DNA of 12,083 nt from an uncultured Erysipelotrichaceae bacterium (lineage in GTDB: Bacteria; Bacillota_I; Bacilli_A; RFN20; CAG-826), in NCBI GenBank assembly GCA_902801805.1, contig CADCJP010000020.1, forward strand, positions 1-12,083, given 5' to 3'. The position numbers and the translations under genes are program-made. Below the pieces are notes generated by a model. The model searched no databases. It saw nothing but the letters and a program-made list of their open reading frames with translations, and had not been told where the DNA came from. Positions 1 through 8,094 of this stretch are shown piece after piece. Every line of letters begins with the position of its first letter. Position 1 is the first letter of the stretch.

Positions 1-321
1 ATGAATCCAAATGGTGACGTGGCCATTCCTCATGACGACGAGGATTTAGATGGTCTTAACTATCTAGAAGGCAAGAACTTAGCGTTCGTTAATCAAAAGG
101 CCTTTGAAGGTACATTACAAGCCCACGAAGACGGTGGCGTTCCATGTAACGTTATCTGTGTTGATAAGTTAGATGCCTATAACCTCGGTTATCTCTTCTA
201 CTTCTTCATGAGAGCGTGCGCCATGAGTGCTTATTTGCTTGAAATAAACCCATTTAATCAACCTGGTGTCGAAGTTTATAAAAAGAACATGTTCCATCTT
301 TTAGGCAAAAAAGGATACTAA
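1..321 (+). CDS. pgi: Glucose-6-phosphate isomerase, C-terminal part (5' end outside window)
   Basis: This enzyme interconverts glucose-6-phosphate and fructose-6-phosphate in the cytoplasm, the second step of glycolysis. The 106 visible residues match the C-terminal quarter of bacterial PGI, which is usually about 430-450 residues. The family signature [10 protein letters not shown] is at residues 85-94 and ends in the conserved catalytic Lys (K94). The catalytic-region His is H42, in LQAHEDGG. The stretch [18 protein letters not shown] before the signature is also typical. The window opens on an ATG, but this is an internal Met: the upstream catalytic domains are missing, so the real start lies before position 1. 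The gene stops at TAA (319-321) and is followed at once by a terminator, so it ends its transcription unit. The family call is secure; only the N-terminus is unknown. Confidence 0.95.
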   Translation: MNPNGDVAIPHDDEDLDGLNYLEGKNLAFVNQKAFEGTLQAHEDGGVPCNVICVDKLDAYNLGYLFYFFMRACAMSAYLLEINPFNQPGVEVYKKNMFHLLGKKGY

Positions 322-343
322 AAACTATAGATAGTTTGCTATT

Positions 344-374
344 CAGAAAGTCGCATGAAATTATGCGATTTTTT
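344..374 (+). terminator. Rho-independent terminator of pgi
   Basis: The stem TCGCAT (351-356) pairs with ATGCGA (363-368) around a GAAATT loop. The A-rich flank 347-350 can extend the pairing into the six-T run at 369-374. It begins about 25 bases after the pgi stop codon and lies just upstream of the tRNA operon promoter. Confidence 0.85.
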
Positions 375-376
375 GA

Positions 377-406
377 TTGACTATATTTATATATAAGTGA
401 TATATT
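377..406 (+). promoter_or_regulatory. Sigma-A-type promoter of the tRNA operon, extended -10
   Basis: The -35 is TTGACT (377-382) and the -10 is TATATT (401-406), with an 18-base spacer. A TG dinucleotide at 398-399 makes an extended -10. Transcription would start near 413, about 14 bases before the tRNA-Val gene. It sits immediately after the pgi terminator and is the only good promoter before the tRNA cluster. Confidence 0.75.
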
Positions 407-426
407 ATTTAGGCGCATTGTTAATC

Positions 427-502
427 GGATGCTTAGCTCAGCTGGGAGAGCATCACCCTTACAAGGTGGGGGTCGGCGGTTCGAGCCCGTCAGCATCCAC
501 CA
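427..502 (+). tRNA. tRNA-Val (anticodon TAC)
   Basis: Complete cloverleaf with CCA encoded at 500-502. The acceptor stem GGATGCT (427-433) pairs perfectly with AGCATCC (492-498). The anticodon loop is 458-464 with TAC at 460-462, and the T-loop TTCGAGC is at 480-486. It is first of five tRNAs in one operon; the spacer to tRNA-Tyr (29 bases) is longer than the 6-10 base spacers that follow. Confidence 0.97.
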
Positions 503-531
503 GTAAATATGCGCAAAACCCATCTAGAGAT

Positions 532-617
532 GGGAGGGTAGCGAAGAGGCTAAACGCGGCAGACTGTAAATCTGCTACCTACTGGTTTCGGCAGTTCGAA
601 TCTGCCCCCTCCCACCA
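532..617 (+). tRNA. tRNA-Tyr (anticodon GTA)
   Basis: Class II tRNA of 86 bases with a long variable region. The acceptor GGGAGGG (532-538) pairs with CCCTCCC (607-613); the encoded CCA is at 615-617. The anticodon stem GCAGA/TCTGC encloses the loop CTGTAAA, with GTA at 566-568. The T-arm GGCAG/CTGCC encloses TTCGAAT. Confidence 0.97.
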
Positions 618-627
618 TCAAGGTTGT

Positions 628-703
628 TGGGGTGTAGCCAAGCGGTAAGGCAACAGACTTTGACTCTGTCATCTCACTGGTTCGATCCCAGTCACCCCAG
701 CCA
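628..703 (+). tRNA. tRNA-Gln (anticodon TTG)
   Basis: The acceptor TGGGGTG (628-634) pairs with CACCCCA (693-699), followed by discriminator G and encoded CCA (701-703). The anticodon stem ACAGA/TCTGT encloses CTTTGAC, with TTG at 660-662. The T-U first pair of the acceptor is typical of bacterial tRNA-Gln. Confidence 0.97.
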
Positions 704-710
704 AAGCATT

Positions 711-786
711 CACTCTCTAGCTCAGCCGGTAGAGCACTTGACTTTTAATCAAGGGGTCTGGAGTTCGATTCTCCAGAGAGTGACCA
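711..786 (+). tRNA. tRNA-Lys (anticodon TTT)
   Basis: The acceptor CACTCTC (711-717) pairs perfectly with GAGAGTG (776-782); the encoded CCA is at 784-786. The anticodon stem CTTGA/TCAAG encloses CTTTTAA, with TTT at 744-746. It lies seven bases after tRNA-Gln. Confidence 0.97.
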
Positions 787-792
787 AACAGT

Positions 793-879
793 GCCCAGGT
801 GGCGGAATAGGTAGACGCACAGGACTTAAAATCCTGCGGTAGCGATACCGTACCGGTTCGATTCCGGTCCCGGGCACCA
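793..879 (+). tRNA. tRNA-Leu (anticodon TAA)
   Basis: Class II tRNA with a five-pair variable arm, CGGTA (837-841) and TACCG (846-850). The anticodon stem CAGGA/TCCTG encloses CTTAAAA, with TAA at 827-829. The T-arm is ACCGG/CCGGT and the encoded CCA is at 877-879. The acceptor GCCCAGG (793-799) pairs with CCCGGGC (869-875) except for an A797-C871 mismatch at the fifth pair. It is last in the operon, 12 bases before the terminator hairpin. Confidence 0.95.
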
Positions 880-891
880 ACTTAAAAAAAT

Positions 892-920
892 ACCGACTCG
901 TTTGAGTCGGTTTTTTGTTT
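892..920 (+). terminator. Terminator of the tRNA operon, usable from both strands
   Basis: The eight-pair stem ACCGACTC (892-899) and GAGTCGGT (904-911) has a GTTT loop and is followed by a T-rich run (911-924). On the opposite strand the same stem is followed by a U-tract from the A run at 884-890, so it can also end transcription of the convergent lipoprotein gene that stops at 928. Confidence 0.9.
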
Positions 921-927
921 TCTTGTT

Positions 928-1695
928 TTAGTCTAAATATTCAAATGTGCAGGACATGTTCCATTCATAGGAGCCATTATATTGTTTTGAACCATTATTA
1001 TGCGAAGTAAGTGTACCGTTCATGTAATAATACTCTTTCCATCTAAATGTCACACAATAGCCCTGCTCATCGTGGATTCTTTCAAATTCGTTATAGCCAA
1101 AATAAGTGCCATCCATTGTAGCGTTAGAAGGCCTGTTGCCCCAGCTCATCATCCAAGTAGTTAATGGGCCAGTATAAAATCTTTCTTCAAAGCCTTCGCC
1201 TTCCTGAGCATATTTTAAGAACCCTCTTTTTTGAGCATGATAAGCAAGCCAGCCTTTAGCGGTAATTGCACTAGTGTAACTTTGGAGCAGTTTTTGATTA
1301 TTAGTCGTTGGTGTTCCACTGATGACTCGAATGTTAGTATCGGTGCTATCCGTTACTGGTTCTGTTACTAAATCAAGTTTATATTCGCCCTCTTGCATTT
1401 CACCCATAGGATAGGAGCCGATTAGTTTTTCTTCACTATGGTAGTGATATCTGACTTTTCTAGCATCTTTTGGATTCAATTTGTTCAGTTCATTTTCAAA
1501 GGCTTCTAAAGTAAGCCCTTTTTCCTTTTCAGGAAGATCATAAGAAAAAGTGCCAGTCTTGCTAGAAGTAGATGATATATTTTCGGAAGTATCACTAGCA
1601 CTAGTATTAGTGTTAGAAGAATTTTGACCTTGTGAGCAGCCAAGCAATGAAAAAATAGATATTAACAAAACGCTACATTTAACGATAGATTTCAT
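928..1695 (-). CDS. Lipoprotein of unknown function (paralogue A)
   Basis: This is a 255-residue secreted lipoprotein with no function I recognise. The N-terminus is a type II signal peptide with positive charges in MKSIVK, a hydrophobic core and the lipobox SLLGC with Cys20 as lipidation site. A Ser/Thr/Asn-rich linker (about 21-48) follows, then a globular part rich in aromatic residues. Residues 63-95 and 165-229 align by eye with the lipoprotein encoded at 2420-3172: IGSY against VGSY, GFEERFY-GPLTTW against GYEMKFF-SPLRTY, and MDGTY against VDGSY. It follows the AlkD-like gene by 31 bases, probably as last gene of an operon ending at the hairpin at 892-911. The start is supported by AGAGG eight bases before the ATG. 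Ligand binding or envelope maintenance are possible roles, but nothing visible selects one. Confidence 0.85.
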   Translation of the reverse strand: MKSIVKCSVLLISIFSLLGCSQGQNSSNTNTSASDTSENISSTSSKTGTFSYDLPEKEKGLTLEAFENELNKLNPKDARKVRYHYHSEEKLIGSYPMGEMQEGEYKLDLVTEPVTDSTDTNIRVISGTPTTNNQKLLQSYTSAITAKGWLAYHAQKRGFLKYAQEGEGFEERFYTGPLTTWMMSWGNRPSNATMDGTYFGYNEFERIHDEQGYCVTFRWKEYYYMNGTLTSHNNGSKQYNGSYEWNMSCTFEYLD

Positions 1696-1706
1696 AATGA
1701 ATACCT
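1696..1706 (-). promoter_or_regulatory. RBS leader of lipoprotein A, AGGTAWWCANT type
   Basis: The 11 bases before the ATG read AGGTATTCATT on the coding strand, with AGAGG as Shine-Dalgarno core. The genes starting at 3172 and 9527 have leaders that differ only at a few positions, which also supports this start codon. Confidence 0.7.
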
Positions 1707-1726
1707 CTATACATATCTTATATCTT

Positions 1727-2410
1727 TTATTTCGATGTCTTCAAGGTTTTTAGATACTTCTTCTGTTCGTCGGTGATGCGATATGACTCCACTGCTTTTT
1801 GGATTGTTTTATTATGCGTCCAAGGAGAAAGTTTGCTTTCTTCTATATATTTAATCGCGTGCGCGTATTGCTTCGCTAAAGCAGTGGCAAAATACCAAGC
1901 AATCATCATATTGATATAGTATTCTTCGCTTTTGACTTCGCTAACTAGCTTTAAATATTCTTCTTTAAAATCTTTATCTAAATATAAAGACATTAACATC
2001 TTAATAGCGAATCTCACTGTGTAAGTATGTTTACTCTTTAACCATTTTCTTATTTTAATAAGTAGATCATCTTTATTTTTATTGAATGCTTTTGGGCATA
2101 ATTGGTCACAGGTGGCCCAATTATCGATATAAGGTAAGAATAATTCAACCTTGGATAAACAGTCCTTATAATCCTTATTTGAAGAAATAATAAAAGCATG
2201 CAATTGATTCTCTTCAAAGTACTGATGAGGTAACTCATTTAAGAACTCATTAGCGAGGTCACTACCATTTATTGATTTCGCTATTTCTTTAAGTTCAGGA
2301 GTGCGTACACCAATAATAGATTCTGGATTGACATTAGGGACAATACTAAACTGCAATTGACGGTACTTCAAATCCTGTTTACTTTTTAAGATATCGATGA
2401 TTTGTTTCAT
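1727..2410 (-). CDS. AlkD-like DNA alkylation repair protein (HEAT-like repeats)
   Basis: A 227-residue cytoplasmic protein of the AlkD family, all-helical HEAT-like repeat glycosylases that remove 3-methyladenine and 7-methylguanine from DNA. Family hallmarks are the segment IDNWATCDQL (95-104), then HTYTVRFAIKMLM (128-140), then MMIAWYFA (168-175) and QKAVESYRIT (204-213). W98, D102, R133 and W172 correspond by position to the DNA-cradling and catalytic residues Trp109, Asp113, Arg148 and Trp187 of Bacillus cereus AlkD; the W-to-D and R-to-W spacings are identical. There is no signal peptide. The ATG lies nine bases after the stop of the upstream lipoprotein gene and has no strong Shine-Dalgarno, so translational coupling is likely. 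Its placement between two related lipoprotein genes has no obvious functional logic. The family is secure; the exact lesion specificity is inferred. Confidence 0.9.
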   Translation of the reverse strand: MKQIIDILKSKQDLKYRQLQFSIVPNVNPESIIGVRTPELKEIAKSINGSDLANEFLNELPHQYFEENQLHAFIISSNKDYKDCLSKVELFLPYIDNWATCDQLCPKAFNKNKDDLLIKIRKWLKSKHTYTVRFAIKMLMSLYLDKDFKEEYLKLVSEVKSEEYYINMMIAWYFATALAKQYAHAIKYIEESKLSPWTHNKTIQKAVESYRITDEQKKYLKTLKTSK

Positions 2411-2419
2411 ATTTTTATT

Positions 2420-3172
2420 TTATTGTTCTTTGAAAGTATAACTCGCTTCAAGTTTGTTAACCAAGACATGAGTTCCTTTATTATAAACTGGTGGTTCTGA
2501 ACGATAGTCTTTTGTTACTGTCACCATCGCATCAATCTCCACTGTGAACTTATAGACGCATGTCTTCATCAATCCATCTTCTCTAAATGTGACATCCCAT
2601 TCCACTAATCTATTGTAGGAGCCGTCCACACCACTCATTTTTGTAGTATTATACCTAACATATGTTCTAAGGGGACTTAAGAAAAACTTCATCTCGTAAC
2701 CCTCATACGATGAATAACTATCAAAAAGAACAAACCAGTCATCTAAATAGGTAGGGAGAATAAAATTACACGTATTATGCATCATCATCGTTGGAAGATT
2801 AGATATGTTTTTTTCTTCAAGCAAACGATAGCTTTTATTCTTATTTTCAAAAGTTAACGACGCCGCACCATAGAGATCTGCACCATCAGGTAATGGATTA
2901 CCGTCTCTATCCATCGCGTATACATACGAACCCACTAATGTTTCATGACATTGGAAGTAAAATTCACATTCATAATCGCTGTTATTTTTAGCAATTTTGT
3001 TGGCAACCTTATCAAACTCATCTTTACTAACTCCTGATTCATCAGGAAGCGCAGATAAAACGACTTGGTTGATACTATAGGGATGGTATTTTGTTTCTTT
3101 TGTGACTTCACCACAACCCACTAAAGAAGCAATAGCCATCATAATTAGACTGGTTTTAATAAATGATTTCAT
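2420..3172 (-). CDS. Lipoprotein of unknown function (paralogue B)
   Basis: A 250-residue secreted lipoprotein, first gene of a probable operon with the AlkD-like gene and lipoprotein A. The signal peptide MKSFIKTSLIMMAIASLVGC ends in the lipobox SLVGC with Cys20. The mature part has no recognised domain. It aligns by eye with lipoprotein A over two blocks (residues 50-83 and 155-219) containing FYFQCHETLVGSY, GYEMKFFLSPLRTY and VDGSYN. Unlike A it has four mature Cys beyond the lipid one (69, 75, 135, 205), which could form disulfides outside the cell. The start is supported by AGG eight bases before the ATG, within a leader shared with the other lipoprotein genes. Function unknown. Confidence 0.85.
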   Translation of the reverse strand: MKSFIKTSLIMMAIASLVGCGEVTKETKYHPYSINQVVLSALPDESGVSKDEFDKVANKIAKNNSDYECEFYFQCHETLVGSYVYAMDRDGNPLPDGADLYGAASLTFENKNKSYRLLEEKNISNLPTMMMHNTCNFILPTYLDDWFVLFDSYSSYEGYEMKFFLSPLRTYVRYNTTKMSGVDGSYNRLVEWDVTFREDGLMKTCVYKFTVEIDAMVTVTKDYRSEPPVYNKGTHVLVNKLEASYTFKEQ

Positions 3173-3183
3173 ACTGTTTACCT
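3173..3183 (-). promoter_or_regulatory. RBS leader of lipoprotein B, AGGTAWWCANT type
   Basis: The coding strand reads AGGTAAACAGT immediately before the ATG. The Shine-Dalgarno core is short (TTAGG) but its placement and following bases match the leaders of the two other lipoprotein genes. Confidence 0.65.
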
Positions 3184-3188
3184 AATAT

Positions 3189-3217
3189 AGAGTAACACTT
3201 TTGATGGTTGATGTAAA
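3189..3217 (-). promoter_or_regulatory. Candidate promoter of the lipoprotein B - alkD - lipoprotein A operon
   Basis: On the minus strand a -35 TTTACA (3217-3212) and a -10 TACTCT (3194-3189) are separated by 17 bases, with TG one base before the -10. The -35 matches consensus at 5 of 6 positions, the -10 at only 3 of 6. The -35 begins at the end of the U-tract of the eno terminator. Moderate support only. Confidence 0.4.
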
Positions 3218-3247
3218 AAAACTCCCGATGAAACGGAAGTTTTTTTG
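3214..3247 (-). terminator. Rho-independent terminator of eno
   Basis: On the minus strand ACTTCCG (3240-3234) pairs with CGGGAGT (3227-3221) around TTTCAT, followed by a seven-U tract (3220-3214). One pair is a G-U wobble on this strand but would be an A-C mismatch on the plus strand, which agrees with its use for eno. It starts about 20 bases after the eno stop. Confidence 0.88.
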
Positions 3248-3267
3248 TGATTTTAATCTAAAATCAA

Positions 3268-4627
<1,360 letters not shown>

Positions 4628-4644
4628 TAATAACGATTGAGAAA

Positions 4645-4672
4645 ATAAAAACACCACCTTTTCGATGGTGTT
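4645..4672 (-). terminator. Rho-independent terminator of the GH3 gene
   Basis: On the minus strand AACACCATC (4672-4664) pairs with GGTGGTGTT (4658-4650) around GAAAA, with one U-G wobble, followed by a U-rich tail. It lies 18 bases after the GH3 stop codon and before the eno promoter. Confidence 0.88.
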
Positions 4673-4689
4673 TATTAAGTTGGGATGAA

Positions 4690-7600
4690 TTACGCTAAAT
4701 GTTCTTTTCTTTTCTTAGCGATAATCAAGGCAATAATGGATAAACCCACTAAGCCAGTCGCCATAATTGAAGCGTTGAGTTCACCGAAGCAACCTTTCTT
4801 CTTAGTTTCTTGTTTAGCGCCTTCTTGTGCAGGTAAGATATCTAATTTGATTTCTTTACCATATTTCACTTCTTCACCGGATTTGAGTAAGAAGTTAACT
4901 GTATAACGGCCTTCTTTAACCGGTTGACCAGTGATGACGCCATTTTCGAATTTTAAACCTTCTGGTAATGGAGTTTCTTTATCAACCACTAATGTGAAAG
5001 CGTTATTTTTATTTCTAATTGTGATGTTAGTGTCTTCACCAACACGGAGTGCAGTTTCACCATCCACTTCAATATTATCGGTGGATTGGATTAAGTTTCT
5101 GCTAGTCTTAAATGAGTTAGCGTATACATATAATTCTTCTTTGGCTGCTCTTCTTATTGCGCCCCAGAGTGTATATGATTCATAGTTTTTACCTTCATGT
5201 TCGAATGTAGTAACGCCTGCATCAGCATCCCATTTAGCGCATTCAGGGCTAGTATAGCCATTAGAATCTAAGATACTGCTGCTACCAGCCATGATGTTAT
5301 AGTCAGGGCATTCATAACATTTGAAGTTACAAGAAGCATTACCAACATGGTGCATATCTGTTAAGACATTACCTTGGAAACCCCATTCTTGACGGAGAAC
5401 TTTTGTCAAAAGTTGATAGGAAGATTGTGCTTCTCTCAAACCAATACGGTTATGTGCAGTTTGAATACCTCTAGCTTGGCCTTCTTCGACAACCATTTGG
5501 AATGGTTTTAAATCGATTTCACGTAAGGCTTGCTCTGATTCATAAGCAATGCCACCTTCACGGTTCTTTTCTTGGTTGCTATAGCCAAAGGATTTGACAT
5601 AGATAACAACACCTTTTTCTTGTGCGGCTTTTGTAAATCTTGCACACATCTTGCCGTTAATTAATGGATCAGCGGAATATGTTTCAAAGTTTTTGCCACC
5701 AAATGGAGAACGACGGACTGAGGCATTTGGACCAGCCCAACCTGTCATACCCGCGATATTACAAGCGGTACCGAAGCTTGCGCCTTCTTCTTCTGCTAAA
5801 TCAACATTCCATGTTGCTGCCACTAAAGCATTGTGGGCGAAGAAAACGTATCTTGCGCAGCAACTTCCATAGTTAAAGTTAATCATGGGTTTATTAATGC
5901 CAGTAATAGAACTGCCTGACAAACAGAAACTATAGGACGATCTAGTTAAATCGCTAAATGATAACTGGTTAATAAATGTATCCCATTTTGGATCATCAAG
6001 AGAGACACCTCTCATTCCATCAATCTTAATTTGAGGTACTGTTTCGTATGATGATTTAACTTGTGACCAACCTGCAGTAGTTGCCTGTTCTTTTGTCACA
6101 ATGGCTTCGTTTGGTAAGTAGTAACCATTCTTACTAATTTCTAAATCCGCTAAAGTGAATTCACGGGTTAGATATTCTTCAACTTTAGAACCAGCTTTTA
6201 ATGTGCGTTCTGAAAATGTTGGATGCTTTGGATATGTAGCGTCCATATCAGCACGACTCATTAATGTATAACCGACATCATTAGCGAGTGGTAATGAAGA
6301 ATCAAAATCGTTATTAGAGAATCTGTTCTCAACTTTGTTGCCTGTATAACGGTCTTTTTCGTATTTGATGCCTTCGTCTAATTTAACTTCGAAATCAGTG
6401 ATGACTTCGTGAGCGTTTTTATTAATGGAAATATGGTATGTACCTGCATCAAGTTCATAACCTTTGAAACCATCATGGTTTTTATCTTGATAGTCATAGC
6501 TCGCAACGTCTTGGAGATTAAATGTCAATCTAACATCTTGGCTTTCTCCTGGTTTTAATAATTTGGTCTTTGCGAAAGCACATAACACCTCGTAAGGTTT
6601 TTCTATTTCGCCTTGGATATAAGGGGCTTTAAAGTAGGTTTGAACGACCTCTTTTCCCGCCACGTCTCCAGTGTTTTTGACATTCACGATGATTTCAACG
6701 TTCTTAGAATCAGAGGTAAATTTGGTCTTTTTATTATAGTTACTAGAGACTAATTTGGTTTCAAATTTGGTGTAGCTTAAGCCATAACCGAATGGGTAAA
6801 CAACACCTTTATTACTGTCGTACCATTTATTTGCAGCAGACTTATTAGAAGCAGCAAGGTCAGCATATTTTGTTTCATAGTAACGGTAATCTCTATAAAT
6901 GTCTTCTTCAAATGTCACGTAGGCAGATGGTCTAACACCATTCATGCCACCTTTCACCACTTTTGCATACTCGTCATACCAATTTGGTTCTGCATGATTG
7001 ATATATGTTTTGTCGGAGCCAAAGCTCATGACAGGAGTGCCATCAGCGTTAAACATTGTATCTTGTGAAGCATACACTTTTTTAGTGACCTTGTTGGAAA
7101 AGGTAAGATCGATTTTGTTAACAGCATTGCTGTTAGTTTGGGCATTATCAGAGAAGTTTTGATATGTTGGATCTTCTTTGAAATCACGTGCCCATGTATC
7201 AACTGTGCGACCTGAAGGATTAACTTTACCAGTGAGAATATTAACTAAAGAAGTAATACCGGTATCACCTGGCAAACCCATCCAAATAATGCCACTGACT
7301 TTACTATCTTTTTGGAGTAAATCGCATTCAAATGAAACAGGCGTATTTAAAACAATAACAACGTGTTGGAAATGCTTTTTTAATTCATTAAAAAGTTCAC
7401 GCTCATTATCGTACATTTGCAAGGCATGACTGTCAGTCATTTCATCCATAGTCGCCCCACTTGGTAATTTTTGGTTAGAAGCAGGATCATAGTCGCGAGC
7501 GTCAATAGCTTTCATATCACAGCCTTCACTACCTTCACGGGTAATGAATTGAATAGCGACGTCTTTATATTGATCAAAAGAATTGAGAACTTCTTGGGAG

Positions 7601-8094
7601 TATAAGGAAATCGGTGTTTCGCCAATCTGAACTTGAGAATTACCTTTCCAACCGTCATTGCCATTACTTCTACTTGGACCCGAAGCGTTGTTGTTAGTCC
7701 AGGCGTAATTGTTTCCTCTTCTACCATAGAAGTCCATAACAGTTTGATTAATTTCAAAACCTGCATTTTTAAATGCATCTTCAAGGTTGATTGGATTAAC
7801 ATCTAATGGGCCAGTTGATGAACGACCACCCACACCAGTATTAAAGGTAAAGGCATTCTTACCAACGATGGAAATCTTCTTCACATTTTTGAATGGTAGG
7901 AATCCATCATTTTTAAGTAAGATCATGCCTTCATCGCATATTTGTTCATTAACTTTGACGCCATGTTCGATGTAAGGTTTCTTCTCAGTGTAATCACCAA
8001 TATATTGGGCATTATTAGCAGTAAATCTTTGTGATAAAGCAACTGGTAAAGCCAAGGCTAATATCGCAGCAGATAAAAGGGTTTTTCTTTTCAT
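4690..8094 (-). CDS. Secreted membrane-anchored GH3-family protein, inverted domain order
   Basis: This 1134-residue cell-surface protein belongs to glycoside hydrolase family 3, exo-acting glycosidases of which beta-glucosidase is the best-known activity. A signal peptide (1-21) is followed by the GH3 alpha/beta domain that is usually C-terminal (about 45-445, with EGMILLKNDG, NPSGRTVDTW and YPFGYGLSYTKFE). Next come an Fn3-like domain (about 455-575) and only then the TIM-barrel domain (about 690-1000). This inverted order is known from beta-glucosidases of Ruminococcus albus and Butyrivibrio fibrisolvens. A small Ig-like segment (about 1030-1088), a transmembrane helix (about 1108-1126) and a KKRKEH tail end the protein. 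The nucleophile Asp913 (LTDMHH) and a candidate acid/base Glu190 (EGSEGCD) remain. Conserved substrate-binding positions are changed: Asp of DGP is Tyr742, KH is K834-S835, and the HR before SPFGG is R794-R795. It may have altered specificity or be inactive. Translation follows AGGAG 12 bases before the ATG. It forms a single-gene unit. Confidence 0.9.
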   Translation of the reverse strand: MKRKTLLSAAILALALPVALSQRFTANNAQYIGDYTEKKPYIEHGVKVNEQICDEGMILLKNDGFLPFKNVKKISIVGKNAFTFNTGVGGRSSTGPLDVNPINLEDAFKNAGFEINQTVMDFYGRRGNNYAWTNNNASGPSRSNGNDGWKGNSQVQIGETPISLYSQEVLNSFDQYKDVAIQFITREGSEGCDMKAIDARDYDPASNQKLPSGATMDEMTDSHALQMYDNERELFNELKKHFQHVVIVLNTPVSFECDLLQKDSKVSGIIWMGLPGDTGITSLVNILTGKVNPSGRTVDTWARDFKEDPTYQNFSDNAQTNSNAVNKIDLTFSNKVTKKVYASQDTMFNADGTPVMSFGSDKTYINHAEPNWYDEYAKVVKGGMNGVRPSAYVTFEEDIYRDYRYYETKYADLAASNKSAANKWYDSNKGVVYPFGYGLSYTKFETKLVSSNYNKKTKFTSDSKNVEIIVNVKNTGDVAGKEVVQTYFKAPYIQGEIEKPYEVLCAFAKTKLLKPGESQDVRLTFNLQDVASYDYQDKNHDGFKGYELDAGTYHISINKNAHEVITDFEVKLDEGIKYEKDRYTGNKVENRFSNNDFDSSLPLANDVGYTLMSRADMDATYPKHPTFSERTLKAGSKVEEYLTREFTLADLEISKNGYYLPNEAIVTKEQATTAGWSQVKSSYETVPQIKIDGMRGVSLDDPKWDTFINQLSFSDLTRSSYSFCLSGSSITGINKPMINFNYGSCCARYVFFAHNALVAATWNVDLAEEEGASFGTACNIAGMTGWAGPNASVRRSPFGGKNFETYSADPLINGKMCARFTKAAQEKGVVIYVKSFGYSNQEKNREGGIAYESEQALREIDLKPFQMVVEEGQARGIQTAHNRIGLREAQSSYQLLTKVLRQEWGFQGNVLTDMHHVGNASCNFKCYECPDYNIMAGSSSILDSNGYTSPECAKWDADAGVTTFEHEGKNYESYTLWGAIRRAAKEELYVYANSFKTSRNLIQSTDNIEVDGETALRVGEDTNITIRNKNNAFTLVVDKETPLPEGLKFENGVITGQPVKEGRYTVNFLLKSGEEVKYGKEIKLDILPAQEGAKQETKKKGCFGELNASIMATGLVGLSIIALIIAKKRKEHLA

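Noticed and set aside
254..842. Short open frames on both strands overlapping the tRNA operon.
   Set aside because: They read through complete tRNA cloverleafs and the operon's promoter and terminator; they have no protein-like features.
1727..2410. AlkD-like gene beside lipoproteins considered as a defence or toxin-antitoxin module.
   Set aside because: It has the standard AlkD catalytic positions and no nuclease, methylase or toxin partner is present nearby.
5308..5331. CNFKCYEC has the C-x3-C-x2-C spacing of radical SAM enzymes.
   Set aside because: It lies inside an exported GH3 barrel directly after the nucleophile Asp, with no SAM-binding motifs or radical SAM domain around it. The spacing is most likely coincidence.
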